From Akebia trifoliata (Eukaryota > Streptophyta > Magnoliopsida > Ranunculales > Lardizabalaceae), in NCBI GenBank assembly GCA_017979445.1, contig CM030715.1, positions 35,213,756 to 35,277,755 on the forward strand: a stretch of DNA of 64,000 bases, written 5' to 3'. Every line of letters begins with the position of its first letter. The stretch's first letter is position 1. The notes below the pieces were generated by a model. That model saw only the letters and a list, made by a program, of their open reading frames with translations. It was not told the DNA's origin and made no database searches. Both the position numbers and the translations under genes were made by a program. This document shows positions 1 through 12,164 of this stretch, piece by piece.

Positions 1-1239
1 CCTACGCCTTGCTGGATTTTTTTTTTCTTTCAAACAATCACTTATCTTAAGTTTGTAGAGTTTTTTTTTTTTTTTTTTTCTCTTATAGAGATAAAATAGA
101 TACAATATAATAATCTCCTTGAAATGCACCATATCTTCTCATCACCTATCTTAAAAGATTTAGAATTAGTTCAATTGGAAGTATTAGATTGAAATGATTG
201 ATTGTCTTTTCATATTGGTAAAACTTTTGAATCTATGTGTAGGTTATTGTAATTATCATCCAAGAATTTTCGTAAATTTATTCCTTTGCAACCATGGTTT
301 TAAAATTCGGTTTTAGATCTCGTTTTGTCCATGCCTAATATCGAGTTGTTTTGGACGAGTCATCTTGTTCGAGTTGTTTCGTTCGGCAATGAGACTATGG
401 TTTTAAATCATTTAAAAAAAATGAAAAAAAATTCTAAACCCTCTTCAATTTCGTTTTGATTTAGAGGAGGATGAATTTTTTTACGAAACTCCTTTGTTTT
501 TTAATTCACTTGGTTGAGGAGAGGAAAAAATAATCGATTTAGGGAGGGGAGGGGATGAAAATGATATGGTTTGGAGATGAAAACTAATATATCTCGTTCA
601 TCTTGATTATCTGAGATGAGATTTCGATGTCTTAAAAAATATGTTCATTCGTCTTGTAATTGGACAATATCGAGACAACTTGAGCGATACATCGATCTTT
701 GACGAGTTTTGAAACTCTGTGTGCAACATCAACCTCCTAGATCGGACTTTAGAAAATAAAATTTGGAAAGTGTTATTGTTCTTTAGGATTTTTTTTTTTT
801 TTTTTGCAAAGTTATTTAATTATAAAGGTAAAAAAAAAAAAAACGAATTTTTATCCCACCTTAAAAGTGTCTATGTTGTTAAGTGCTCCCTTCCTTAGGA
901 TACCATCGACAAGATTTGTACCCGTTTGTGAGGTTAGGAAGATGGATACACTCGTACACACCAGGTAAAGAAGGAAGGAATTGGAACACAAGGAAGCATA
1001 AGTGAATCTTTGCAAATTTCACTCTGACATAGTCAGGCCTATATGTCTTTGATACTAGACTCATAACAGTACAAGAATCTGTGCGTCAGGTTGAGTCCCA
1101 TTCCCATATGCCATGAGTAGGCACATCCCTTCCCTAATGCTAGGTCTGTCTTCCTTAACTGTGCTGATGGATAACTTTCTTGTCCGGTAAGGGAGAAAAA
1201 AATAAAAAACTCTTTATTTTTGCAATTTCAAATAGAGAA

Positions 1240-1362
1240 CTTCTATTGTCACGGCAACTTTCATTAAAAGCACATCAACATGTGTGCTAATACTTTGATG
1301 ATATCATATGAATTGGTGAGCTATTAGTAAAAGTTGGTGTTGCAATAGAATCTATCTTTCAA
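1240..1362. mobile_element. MITE, CTATTGCCACACCAAC-type TIR, degenerate
   Basis: The left end reads ACTTCTATTGTCACGGCAAC and the right end is the inverse (AAGTTGGTGTTGCAATAGAA). The same termini recur at 15395-15465, 21980-22110 and 62860-62975, which supports a dispersed non-autonomous DNA element. There is no coding capacity. Confidence 0.5.
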
Positions 1363-1423
1363 ATATGGTCCAAGTTTGCTCACATGCTGATAATTATATG
1401 GTTGACTCAATATATGAATAATT

Positions 1424-1642
1424 TTTTTTTTTTTTGGTTAACTTGAACTTACATCCGGTGATTGAGACTAAGTGAATCATGGCCATGTGCAATGCCCACA
1501 TATCACACACACCAGGTAAGTGAGGGTATGCTCTTGTGGGTGATCTCGAGGAGTTATTGCTCATATTGGATATTGAACACACAACCTATGGACTCTCATC
1601 GTTTATTAGATTCAAAATTACCATTGATCCGACCACTCGGGA
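1424..1642 (-). mobile_element. tRNA-derived SINE, family 1, minus strand
   Basis: Read on the minus strand the element starts CCCGAGTGGTCGGATCAATGG, carries an A-box-like word near its start and a B-box-like GTTCAATATC about 50 nt further, and ends in an A-rich tail (the T run at 1424-1435 on +). Its body, including the stretch reading ACCTGGTGTGTGTGATATGT, aligns with elements on + at 18197-18434 and 56876-57056. The tRNA-like head, A tail and dispersed copies indicate a Pol III-transcribed SINE. It is non-coding. Confidence 0.65.
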
Positions 1643-3811
1643 TTTGAATAAAATATTTTAATCATAAGATCCAGAGAATAATTGAAATCCACAAATTTCT
1701 GCTACAAGCTAATAACACTATGATACTTTTACATATGTTTGTCAAACATTTAATTTTGTAAATTCTAAAATAGTATAGAACAATTTTAAAATTAAGATTT
1801 TTTTTTTTAAGTTAATGTACCATTAACACAATTTGACTTGTTGATGACCGACCTTTGGCATAGATGATAATTGGCAATTGTCTATTGGTGAAGTAATATA
1901 GTGTGAGGTGAGATAAGATCCCATTATCATGTGAGATTGTGATAGAAAGAAAATTATATAAAAAATTAAAAAATAAATAAATAAATAAATAAATAATTAT
2001 GAATAATTTGTAAAATGTCGAATGATCAAGAAAAATTTTCTTTGATGAGTTGAATTGCACAATCAAATCGGTTCCTGTCTTGTTCAAGAAATTCATGCTT
2101 AATTCACAAATTATTTGAAGAATGGTGAACTATGATCCAAGATTTCCTTGACAAATGGAGTCTCTAGAAATAATAGGAAAATCCTTATATTTTACCTTTA
2201 CATATATTGCTTATTTATTGAGTCGTGATAATTTGACTTTTTTTTTTGTACGTTTCCTTCTCAGAAATGTAGATCATTTGTTTCGAGAAGGACAAAGATT
2301 TATGATTCCGTGAACTACCATGTCAGAGAGAGTACAAAAAGAGTCCCAATTTATCACGATTTATATTTATTTTCAGAGTTGTAGAATGATTTAGGGTAGA
2401 ACACCTTTGAGCAAATTACGAGAATACCCATGATCATTTCAAGTAACCTAATGTAAATCAACCCCTCATTAATTAATTTAATTAGCTTGTTAATTATAGT
2501 TCATTAGAAATAAATATTAAACTAGCTACTAGAATGTTGATCCGACTCCCTAGTCCATTTTATTGTTCACAATGATTGAAATTCTTGACAGTAATGGTGG
2601 CTAAAATTAGATAAAATTGTTGATTAAATTTTTTTTTTTTTTTTAAAATTTCAATTACAAACTTTAATTAAGTACAAATTTCTCTCTGGATCACACAAGA
2701 TGATACAATGATGAGCTGGGACCCATAACTTGATTGACATAATACAATGTTGACTTTTTGATCTTATTTATTGAAAAGAGCGATAAACACCAAAAATTAT
2801 AATCTCAACCTACATCTGAGACAGAGCATATTGAGATGTAAAAGTGTTCCTCCCTAAAAATTTGGATGGAGAAAATAAAAGTAGATACAAACTTACATTC
2901 AATAACGGAATATAACATGATTTTAAATAATATAAAATGGATGAACAAGGATTCGATTTCCAAATAATTGCGGTAAGGCTTCGTCATTGATGGAGAATTT
3001 TCTTTTATTATTTATTGGATTAATTTTTGTAACTTAAATTGATTATTTTTTCAATAATAAGGTTGTGTTGAGTTTAGTCCCACATCAGACGTTCATTGCC
3101 TTGTCTCTCTCCTTGTAAGCTCTTAGATCTCTTCACTCATTGTCAATTGATATTGACTTGAACTCTTAAATTAATCAAGGTATCAGAATGAACCTTACAG
3201 ATTGCCAAACATTTGGATCAATAAAAAAAGAGAGAAAAGTTTAGAGTCTTCTTGACAGCCTGTAAATGTACTAACCCTTTAAATTTAAATTGTACTAAGG
3301 CCTAACAATACCTAATCGGACTATATACATATAAAAAAAATTATATATATATATATATAAATTTTCAATAGAGATGAAGATGAAGATTAGATCTTTATTT
3401 TAATTAAAAATAATATCAAATAATTTCTAAAAGGTGTAAAAAATTTAATCCATAATTTAAAAGAAAACAAGATTGTTGTTCCCACTCTTTATCTCAAACA
3501 CAAAGAAGGTTGAGATTTAGTCTCATCATGAATCTCTAAGATTATTTTATTATCTTTCTTCTTCTACTTATTTTTTAAGAATATCTCATCAATTTTATAT
3601 ATTATCTTTCCTTTTTTTTTTTTTCTTTTTATAATGATATTTTATTATCTTTCATCTTTTACCAAATTAACTCCAAAGACGATCTTATGCTGGTATGCAC
3701 GAGTCACCTCTAGTTATAAAATCTAAAAATCAATCTTAGTCTAACCTGATAAGATTAAGAAGCTTAAAATTCGTTAGCATTGAAAATTTTATAATCTACC
3801 TCTTTATTAAT

Positions 3812-4035
3812 AGAATAATGATTTTCTTACAGCTCTGCTTTAACACACACCTTATATGCCCCTTGACATGACATGTGCTAGAATAACAAATTCTTTTTCT
3901 CATATATACAATTGCACATATTTATAAGATGTACAATTGTGTATCCCAAAAAATAAAAAAAAAATCTATTATTTTAACTAATGCCATGTCTGGAGACGTA
4001 TGTTAAAGGGTGTGTCAGAAAATCACGACTCTTAT
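3812..4035. mobile_element. Foldback MITE, GATTTTCT-type TIR
   Basis: The left end is AATAATGATTTTCTTAC and the right end GTCAGAAAATCACGACTCTT. The interior contains paired words around ACAATTGCACATATTTATAAGATGTACAATTGTG. Related copies are near 28290-28510, 40778-40995, 46642-46830 and 47868-48024. It is a non-autonomous element with no reading frame. Confidence 0.55.
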
Positions 4036-4606
4036 TAATATTATGTTATGATTCATCTAAACATGACCTTAACATTTGATAGGCATACACGAGTGAAGTG
4101 AAAAGAGATGATTTTAGTAAGTTCGATCGTATGTACCTAAGGTCGAGGATTGAAACCTTTCTCTTATACTTCACACGTCACATGTGGGTTAAGAAAATTA
4201 TAAAAAGAAGATATTTTAGGCTTTAATCTTTTTGGATTGTGAGGTACATAGCATGTGTTGAGTTGTGGGGACTCGATTTTAACCATCATTACTACCTATG
4301 AGATTGCAAAATCGCGTCTTTAAAGGGAGGAAAAAAGATTCGTTTTGCCGTCGACATGGTTAGATGTAAATTTACACATTTAATGACGTGGCAGCTTTTG
4401 CACGGTTTTCATCAAACTAGTTGTCCATGGACCAACATTGCATTACGATTTACGACTACGTACAGTCGAAGTCGGTGCGAGTCAAAGAAAACTGTGGTCT
4501 AGGGTTAAATCCGTTAATTTTCCCAAAATTAAGACTAACTATAAACATCCATAGTTCAATTAATTAAGATAACAAAACAGAAAATTTGACTTAAATTTCA
4601 CAGTGT

Positions 4607-4625
4607 GAGAGAGAGAGAGAGAGAG
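4607..4625 (+). repeat. (GA)n microsatellite in leader region
   Basis: A run of GA dinucleotides lies about 200 bp upstream of the start codon of the coiled-coil gene, probably in its promoter or 5' leader. Confidence 0.8.
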
Positions 4626-4787
4626 CCATAGCCATCATTTCAGCTCCAATTTTTTACTCTCTTTTTGTTTACTTTTTGAACCAAAACATAGAAGAGAGAG
4701 AAAGAGAAAAATAAAAAAGAACAAAAAAAACCAGAAGAACTGAGTCGAAACAGAGTGAGTAGGAAGTGTAGAACAACCAGTTTGAAC

Positions 4788-4790
<3 letters not shown>

Positions 4791-4824
<34 letters not shown>
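4791..4824 (+). repeat. (AG)17 microsatellite abutting a start codon
   Basis: Seventeen AG units run directly into the ATG at 4825. GA-rich 5' leaders are common in plant genes. Here the tract also creates long open frames on both strands that should not be taken as coding. Confidence 0.9.
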
Positions 4825-4832
<8 letters not shown>

Positions 4833-5363
4833 AGAAGAAAAAGGTGAAGCAGAAAAGCAGGAATTTTTAGGATTAAAGTTAAAACGCGGGATTTTGGTAG
4901 GGAAAAGAGGGGGGCCTTGCACTCCAGTACCCACATGGAAACTTTCTGCTGATCATGAGGGATGTGCGCAGGATAGCACCACCATTAAAGCTCCCCTCAC
5001 GATATCTTCCAACGTTTCTGCTAGAAAGCTAGGTGCCAACCTCTGGGAGATTCAACACCTCCCTCTTGCTAAAATGAACCGGGGGAATCTCAGGATTCGT
5101 CACCACAGAGAAAAGGGTAGTCTTGATCTTCCCTCACATTTGGCCGATCCTTCTCACAGTCCTCCTCACCAGGTACCCACTCAACACAACCTTCTAGTTT
5201 TTATTTTTATTTTTATTTTTAAATTATTATTTTAGTTTTTTAAATTATCATTTTTGTTTCATATATGGGTTTTTGCTGTTAATGTGTTTTTTTTTTTTGG
5301 TTGTAAATTGTAATTGTAAGTAAAAAAAAATTGAAGATTTTTGGGTTCTTTGGTTGATGGGTT

Positions 5364-5394
<31 letters not shown>

Positions 5395-8300
5395 TTTCCT
5401 GGTGGGTAATTAAGCTTTTTTAGGTTTTTACCTATCACCCACTCAACTATCTACCATCTAGTGTTTTATTTTATAATTATTATTTTAGCTTCTTTTATGG
5501 GTTTTTGATGTTAATGTTTTTTTTTTTTTTTTTGGTTGTAAATTGTAATTGTAAGAATTTTTATTTTTTTTTGAAGTTTTTTGGGTGGGTAATACAAGGT
5601 TTTTACATGCTTGTCTTGTGTTCTTGTTGGTTTTTATTAGTTTTCCATCCATTTGGTTTCTTTTGTTGATTAATGCCTCTTGTTCATTAAAAACTAGTCC
5701 TTATTGCTTGATCGTTTCACGGTTATTTTTTTAAAAGCTCTGATATGATTTTGGTTATAGGCTGTGTATGTTTTATCATATTCATGGGTTCATCTGGTTT
5801 TGCATGTTTTGATCTTATTCTTAGTTTTTGATTTTTATGTTTTTTTTTTCTTTTCTTTTTCAATCATATATGTGATTTTGTTATTTACATTTGCCTGGTT
5901 TATAAGGTCCTTCGCTTCCTATTTTTACTCATCTTAGTATGCTTCTACTATTGATCCACATTTTTTACCCTCTTTAGGTGAGCATTTAAGCCATTGTGTT
6001 TGTGTGGAATTAGGGTAAACTTTATCATAGAGGGTTGTCGTGGATCTTGTTTTCATGGGATTAAGTTCTATCAAGTCCCATAATTCTTCAAATATAAAGT
6101 TTAGGTTTCACATTCTATGCTAGGGGAAATCACTTGTTGATTTTTAGTGGCTGCCCAATTTTTTTCCAAATCTTCCAGATAAGTTCTTAATGTTTTTTTT
6201 TTGATAACCCATAAGTTCTTAATGTTATATGCCAGTTGGTTTATGTTGGAACTGCAATGTCATTTTAGTGGAAAAGAAGGTATCGATTGTTCTTTAAGGG
6301 AGCGTTGTAGGCCTAAAAATGGGATACTAAATCCTATATTGGGCTTTCGGGTTGTGTGCTTTCCGAAATGTGTCCCTTTATTGTGCAATCCAAAATTCTG
6401 GAGTTGCTTGAGCCATATATATGATATGAGGGATGTTATACTAAGCAATACTACGGGCCTGAGAACTTTGAAACTATATGAGTTGGGGATTTTCTCTTTG
6501 CTGACTAATTTTATTTTGTTTCAAATATCAGCCGGCAAGTGCAAGTAGTTTGAGAAGGCATGTGGCAGCATCACTAATGCAGCACCATCAATCTATCGAA
6601 AGGAATGGTCGTGCTCTACAGCCGGTATCTCCTGCAAGTTATGGTAGTTCGATGGAGGTAAACATTCCCATTTTGTGTGCGCGCGCGTGGGTTTTCCCTT
6701 CTTTGATAAGTAACGGTTTTTATTAAAACAATGAAGGATAGAAAGAAAACATGCAAAATGTGTGGTGAACCTTAATCTGAATCTAATTCTTGGTTTTGCA
6801 TCCAAACTCCTTCATAGCTAACACTTTCATGGAGTCTAGTACACTGTACACCTTGAACAAGCCTGAGTTGACCCAGACAAATTCAGAATTCACTGTACTT
6901 GGGTCAAGAATTCATTGAAATAATCTACCAATTTATTGAAGTATGTAGAGGATACTGAATCTAAGACAGGTTTTCCTACATGTAGACAATGATTAGTTAT
7001 GCCAACCCTGAGATTGCAAATTGGTGATCAGATTGGCTATTCTAAGGGCGTGCCTTATACAGAGTGTAAATTGGATATTGTGATACCCCTCAAGAAGTGC
7101 AAGTCAGCTAGGAAAAATATGACTCAGTGTCCCCACTACTTGTAATCCATTCTCTATGTATAAAGAGTATATATAAGGAATATCCCCTACATATGGTGAA
7201 AAAAGAACAATATACTAAAATCGGTAAATCATATATTTTCTTAAATATCTCCTACTTAGCTTGGGATTTCAAATTAATATGTGGGCATAGCTGTGATTGA
7301 CAACATTCTCATAACAAGAATGGAGAGGTAAAGCTGTCATTTTGTAACTATGGGCGACCTTAATTATGGAAGAATAGGCCTCAAGGATGAACTTGGGAGT
7401 TGAATAAGGATTAAAATCTCTATGCATATTCCTACGTGTAGTCTTCCATCACTTATCATCTAGTCGGTCACTAATTGTATTAGTCTTTGGCCCTCCTTAT
7501 TTAATTACTCTCAAAACCCACTCCCATTAGGAAGCAATTCACTTCTATTTACGTGAGTCACAACTTTGCATTTATTTTTTATTTTTTACAGGTTGCACCT
7601 TATAATCCGCCTATCACTCCTACAAGTTCTGTGGACCTCAAGGCAAGGTTTGGAGAATCGGGCTATAACCTTAAAACATCTACCGAGTTACTAAAAGTGC
7701 TGAATAGAATTTGGAGACTTGAAGAACAGCACACATCAAATATATCTTTGGTCAAAGCTCTAAAGATGGAGCTTGACCATGCACGGTCCCGGATCAAAGA
7801 GCTACTGCAAGAGCAGCAATCGGACCGGCATGAAATGGATGATCTAATGAAGCAAGTCGCAGAAGACAAACTCGTTAGGAAAAGCAAGGAACAAGATCGT
7901 GTCAAAGCTGCAGTTCAATCTGTGAGGGATGAGATAGAAAATGAGAGGAAGTTGAGAAATAGATCAGAGAGTCTACACCGAAAGGTAGCTCGAGAACTCT
8001 CTGAAGTGAAGTCTGCGTTCTCAAAGACTTTGAAGGATCTTGAAAGAGAAAGAAAAGCACGTGCGCTAATGGAAGACCTCTGTGATGAGTTTGCTAAGGG
8101 AATCAAAGAGTACGAACAAGAGGTGCGGACCTTGAAACATAGGTCCGAGAAGGATCATTGTGTTAAAGATGATCATGATCGGTTGATACTCCATATTTCT
8201 GAAGCGTGGCTTGACGAGCGTATGCAATGTGATATTGCAGAAAGGAACACGGTGGTGGACAAGTTGAGTTTTGAAATCGAAACTTTCCTTCAAGCTAAAC

Positions 8301-9109
8301 GATCTGGTAAATCTAAGAATACTACAGATATCTCGCTCCAAAAACATCCCAAAAAGGACGGTAACTTACGTCGGCATTCTCTTGAGTCCATCCACTTTCA
8401 TGAGGCTGTAAGTGCTCCTCGAGATGTGGATGATGAAGACGACTCTGCTGGTAGCGATTCTCATTGTTTTGAGATAAACAAGAATACGGTTGACAAAGAA
8501 AGCAATGATTGCTCTAGACCACATGGTTTGGAAACTGTAGAAGATCATCTTGAAGAGATAAGGAAATTTAATTCGGCAAAGAAAAAGGTTGGGACCCGCG
8601 AAAGGATCAAGAATCGCAATCCATCCAGTATGCAAGTACAGTTCGAGGAACAGATGACTCGGGCCATGTCTTGTAATGGAAACAAAATCCAACTCACTGA
8701 TAAAGAACATGGGAAAGGAGGGGAAGAGGCATACCCTGTTGAAATGAGCATTTCCCATAAGTCGGGAAACTGTGAGATCACACAAGAGGGAAGCCATGAA
8801 AGGAAAGGTAAACGGGATGGGACCCATGGATCAAACTCAAGCCATGTGATTGATAGCTTAATCAGAAATCACATTCGCCCCGAGAATGATGGCAGAGAAG
8901 ATTCGTGTGGTTACTCTTCTGCATGGAGGGGTCATCCTAGTCCTGTACAGCAATGGATATCGAGATTTGCATCCCCAGACCTTGAGATATCTGAATCTTC
9001 TTCAAAATGGGCAAAAGGCTTAAAGGAGAATACTTTGCATGCGAAGCTGATTGAAGCGAGACTAGAGGGCCAGCACTCTCGTATAAAAGCTTCCAAGGGT
9101 TCATCTTAG
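4825..9109 (+). CDS. Coiled-coil protein, At5g41620/At1g64180 family
   Basis: Three exons join in phase 0: 4825-5172, 6532-6657 and 7592-9109, with GT-AG junctions (CACCAG|gtaccc, atatcag|CCGGCA, GATGGAG|gtaaac, tttacag|GTTGCA). The product is 663 residues. Exon 1 (1-116) carries the family N-terminal motif LVGKRGGPCTPVPTWKL. Exon 2 (117-158) holds SLRRHVAASLMQHHQS. Exon 3 (159-663) starts VAPYNPPITP and continues into a long charged coiled coil, roughly residues 190-380 (ELLKVLNRIWRLEEQH to FEIETFLQAKR). It ends in a low-complexity hydrophilic tail with a conserved-looking QQWISRFASPDLEISE segment near the C terminus. Related plant proteins are annotated as uncharacterised coiled-coil or USO1-like proteins; BRANCHLESS TRICHOME is a distant relative by my recollection. 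Cytoskeletal or scaffold function is inference. No transmembrane segment or signal peptide is seen. The start is the first ATG after the AG repeat. Confidence 0.93.
5173..6531 (+). other. Intron 1 of the coiled-coil gene
   Basis: This 1.36-kb intron is T-rich, starts gtaccc and ends atatcag. It contains a (CT)n tract near 5369-5393 and two similar stretches containing GGTTGTAAATTGTAATTGTAAG (near 5300 and 5535), suggesting a small internal duplication. No nested gene is visible. Confidence 0.8.
6658..7591 (+). other. Intron 2 of the coiled-coil gene
   Basis: This 934-bp intron lies between GATGGAG and GTTGCACC. A short (GC/GT) run lies near 6676-6690. I see no other gene or recognisable mobile element in it. 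Confidence 0.75.
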
Positions 9110-9613
9110 GTTAATGGCTCTGAATTTTATCGTCAAATATTAGCTCACATGGTCAGAAAACTCGTGGTTTTTGTGAATACTGGCCAAGGTACTTCACTCT
9201 CTAGCTTGGAATTGTTGTTGTGCTATGTTTTCTATATGCCCAGTAACTTTTCTTCCGTAATTTTGGGATTTAAATCTGTAAATGAGAAATGTACTATTCT
9301 TATTACATGGTTACATGGATCATACTCAAAATCAAGTCTGAAGGAAAAGTTTCTAATAAATTTTTGTTCTCTTCTTAGTCTTTGTTAGAGGATGACTTCT
9401 GTTTGATACACTTCAACTTGTAAGATTGCTGTCTTTTGAGTTTTTCGAATTCGAAGAAACTGCTTCTTTTGGAAGTTTGTAACAGCTGCCTCAAGACTAG
9501 TGCAAATTTGGGAGTTCTAGACGTCCTGAGAGAAACCCATGACTTCTTAATTCCAGCTGGACTGTAAGAAAATGCTGTTCGATGCCTTGGTAACTATATA
9601 TTTCGAATGAGTC

Positions 9614-9711
9614 GTGCTGGAGTGACCTCAAGATTGTACCCCATATCACACTTTCCTGACGTGGAAGATTCACGTTAGGAAAGTGCGATATGAGGTAGGT
9701 CACTAAAGCAT
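9614..9711. mobile_element. Short MITE, GCTGGAGTGACCT-type TIR
   Basis: The left end is GTGCTGGAGTGACCTCAAGA and the right end TGAGGTAGGTCACTAAAGCA. The halves are mutually inverted around CACTTTCCTGACGTGG / CACGTTAGGAAAGTG. Larger relatives occur at 17227-17891 and 32893-33068. Confidence 0.6.
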
Positions 9712-9959
9712 TATTCATTTCGTAGATAGTGGCATTAAGGAAGATCAATCAATATATGAAAGAGCTTCATATTGCTTTACACCTATTTGGAATTCCATTA
9801 TCACAAGATACATTGGCATGGGAATTGGCCAGCTCTCTACTTAAAAAGTATGCCAAACAATTGTGCCAATCTGACATCATGCCCGTAATACACAAGAGGG
9901 GTCTCTATCGTACGATACTTGTCAATGTGCACCACCCACTAATATACCTGACCTCCCCC

Positions 9960-10440
9960 ATATAAGGAAAAAAGAAAAGAAAACAAGTTACAAGTAGCCT
10001 ACAAAAACAAACAAAACTAACTACGAATCACAAAGAATATCCCATCTGAACACAAAATCCTGAAAAGAAACCTTAAAATCGATGCTCAACTTGGACCAAA
10101 GATAAAGTAGTAAATCTCTAAAAATACTGCTTGTGTTGTAATTTCCTTATTTTGGAACATGTTAGAATTTATCTATTTCTATAAATCCCAAACAATAGCC
10201 GATGGAAGAATAGCCCAAAAATGTCTTTTTTCTAAGAGAAAATATGAAAATCAATGTCTTGTAAATTGTTAGTTTCCCGGTGTGATGCCTGAAAAGCATA
10301 CCTGCCCTTGATTTGTCTTTGCTAGGCCTTATCAATTAGGTGCCACCTAATTGGAATGTCATGAATTTTCTAGACAGATAAAAATGCCTTGTGGAGGCCG
10401 ATCCCAAAGCTCCATATCCCAAAGAATGAGGGTTGGTTAT
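9960..10440 (-). pseudogene. Possible LINE-like ORF2 C-terminal remnant
   Basis: Read on the minus strand in broken frames, the stretch gives LINE-like phrases such as AIVWDL, a W-rich segment and FQDFVFRWDILC, resembling the tail after the reverse transcriptase of plant L1-type elements. Several stop codons and frameshifts are present, so it is non-functional. The call rests on pattern memory only and could be wrong. Confidence 0.35.
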
Positions 10441-12164
10441 CCAAAGCCAAGCAGACCTTTTAAGTAAAACAAATGTTTAATTGGTGCCATACATCTCAAA
10501 TTAGCTGATTTGAAGATTTCTCTAACTATCAACAGAGATGATGTATCTAAAAATTCACATAGACTTGGGTTAGGACATGGTTTAAAAACTTGACCGAGAC
10601 TAGATGGCTCGGGTCTGGAAGGCAATTGGGCAAAATAGTTAATGTAATCGAGTTGTTTGAGGTTGACTTGAAATCATAGTCACCAAGTCTGAGTACAAGT
10701 TTAGAACGGGCAAGGGAAAACTTCAGAAAAAATGGATAAAAAGAAAAAGAAAAGAGAAAATAGAGGGAAAAAAATGATATTTATTAAAAATTATGAAAAA
10801 AATATGTATTCATCATGTAAAATATAATGCATTAGCCAATTTATTTTAAGTATAATATATTTTTGAGCGAAAAAATATTATTAAATATCTATGTATGATA
10901 ATATGTCCCCACACATATAAAAAAAGTCTAACCATTAATGTATCTTTTGAGCAAAATAAAATACTATTAAAAAACAAATACAGCATTAAACATTACCATC
11001 CAATCCTACATTAAACAATGAACCGAAGTACAAGCAACCATAAGACCATAGAAATTAATCCTAGAAATGCAAAAATTTGATTATTTTTATTTTTTATTTT
11101 ATTTTATTTAAGAAAACGTATTTATAACGTATAAGTCGCATTTAAAACTTTAAAACATGTTTTTATTTTATTTATATATATATAAGTTGAGTTTTATTTT
11201 TATTGTTTTAATCATTAAAGTCACGAAACGTGTTTTTAACAAGACTTTTAAAAAAGAAAAAACGGAGTTTTTTGTTACTATGTCTAAAATGACTTATCCA
11301 ATATTTTGAAAATATTGATCGAGTTTATAAGAACTCGTTCAAGACAACTGGAATTTGTGAGTGAGCATTAGTAACCCACTTATAATAATAAGAAAAAAAT
11401 TATAATTATTTATATGTACGAACATTTATATTAATAAATCAATTTAAAAAAATTTAATTGTTTCTCAAAACAAGACGAGACAAGAACTTATGTTAACACA
11501 CCGACTTTTACTTATAAAAAACGATCTATAAGTAAACAGTATGTTTAATTACAAGGTAAATCTCCTTTTTTGTGTGTTGAATATGACAAAATTTCGAGTC
11601 TGGAACAATGTTCATTTTAATTCTTAAAAAATATTTTTTCTAGTGAATTCATTACATTTATAATCAACGAGCGAATTCACATGAAAAACATGTTTTGGGA
11701 ACTTAAATGAATAGTGTATTGAAACAAAAATTTTGTTATAAGTTGAGTATGTTTTTGGAAGAAGTTATAATCTGACTACGCCACGTGGCACACTCAATCA
11801 ACTATTTGACATGACAAGTTCAAAAATCGTAGATCTGTGCTCCTCAAGATATATGGTTCCTTCGAGTTACACTTTTTTCAAAAGGATCGGTGTGTGGTAA
11901 GTAAAAGTTAGTGTGCCCTTAGAATATCTCTTTTAAAATGATGAAGAGTAGAGGTGAGAATTTGGAAAATAGGGCAAGGGCGAAAGCGAGATTTGGCTGC
12001 CAATCAAATCTTACATTCTTAGTTGGATGATCTTTGATTTCTTGTTGGAGGGAGGGGTGGGTTTTCGGAGAAATAAGCGAAAATTTTCTCTTCTGCAATA
12101 AATAATTGGATCAGGAGTGAGGAGAGGAGGAAAAGTAGGTAGAGAGAGAGAGAGAGAGACAGAG

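Larger units (their letters stand above)
1..4560. other. Gene-free left flank, repeat-rich
   Basis: No coding region of plausible composition is visible here; the short open frames lack homology I can recognise. The stretch is AT-rich with many homopolymer T/A runs. It holds a SINE on the minus strand (about 1424-1642), a degenerate MITE with TIRs of the CTATTG.CAC type (about 1240-1362), and a foldback MITE (about 3812-4035). The segment 300-740 has weakly self-complementary ends with repeated TCGAGTTGTTT-like words and may be a decayed element. The promoter of the coiled-coil gene probably lies in the last few hundred bases. Confidence 0.6.
9110..12164. other. Intergenic: 3' UTR, MITE, LINE-like remnant, VOC promoter
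   Basis: The first few hundred bases are probably the 3' UTR of the coiled-coil gene (several AATAAA-like words near 9355). A MITE lies at about 9614-9711. A decayed, possibly LINE-derived stretch follows on the minus strand (about 9960-10440). From 10600 to 11700 the sequence is very AT-rich with poly-A/T runs and no gene. The last few hundred bases precede the VOC gene and end in a GA tract (about 12141-12160). Confidence 0.6.

Noticed and set aside
4640..4936. 98-codon minus-strand frame over the GA-rich leader
   Set aside because: It is low-complexity (Ser-Leu repeats from the GA tract) and antisense to exon 1 of the coiled-coil gene.
7663..8827. Several minus-strand frames of 63-153 codons
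   Set aside because: They are antisense shadows of the long coiled-coil exon.
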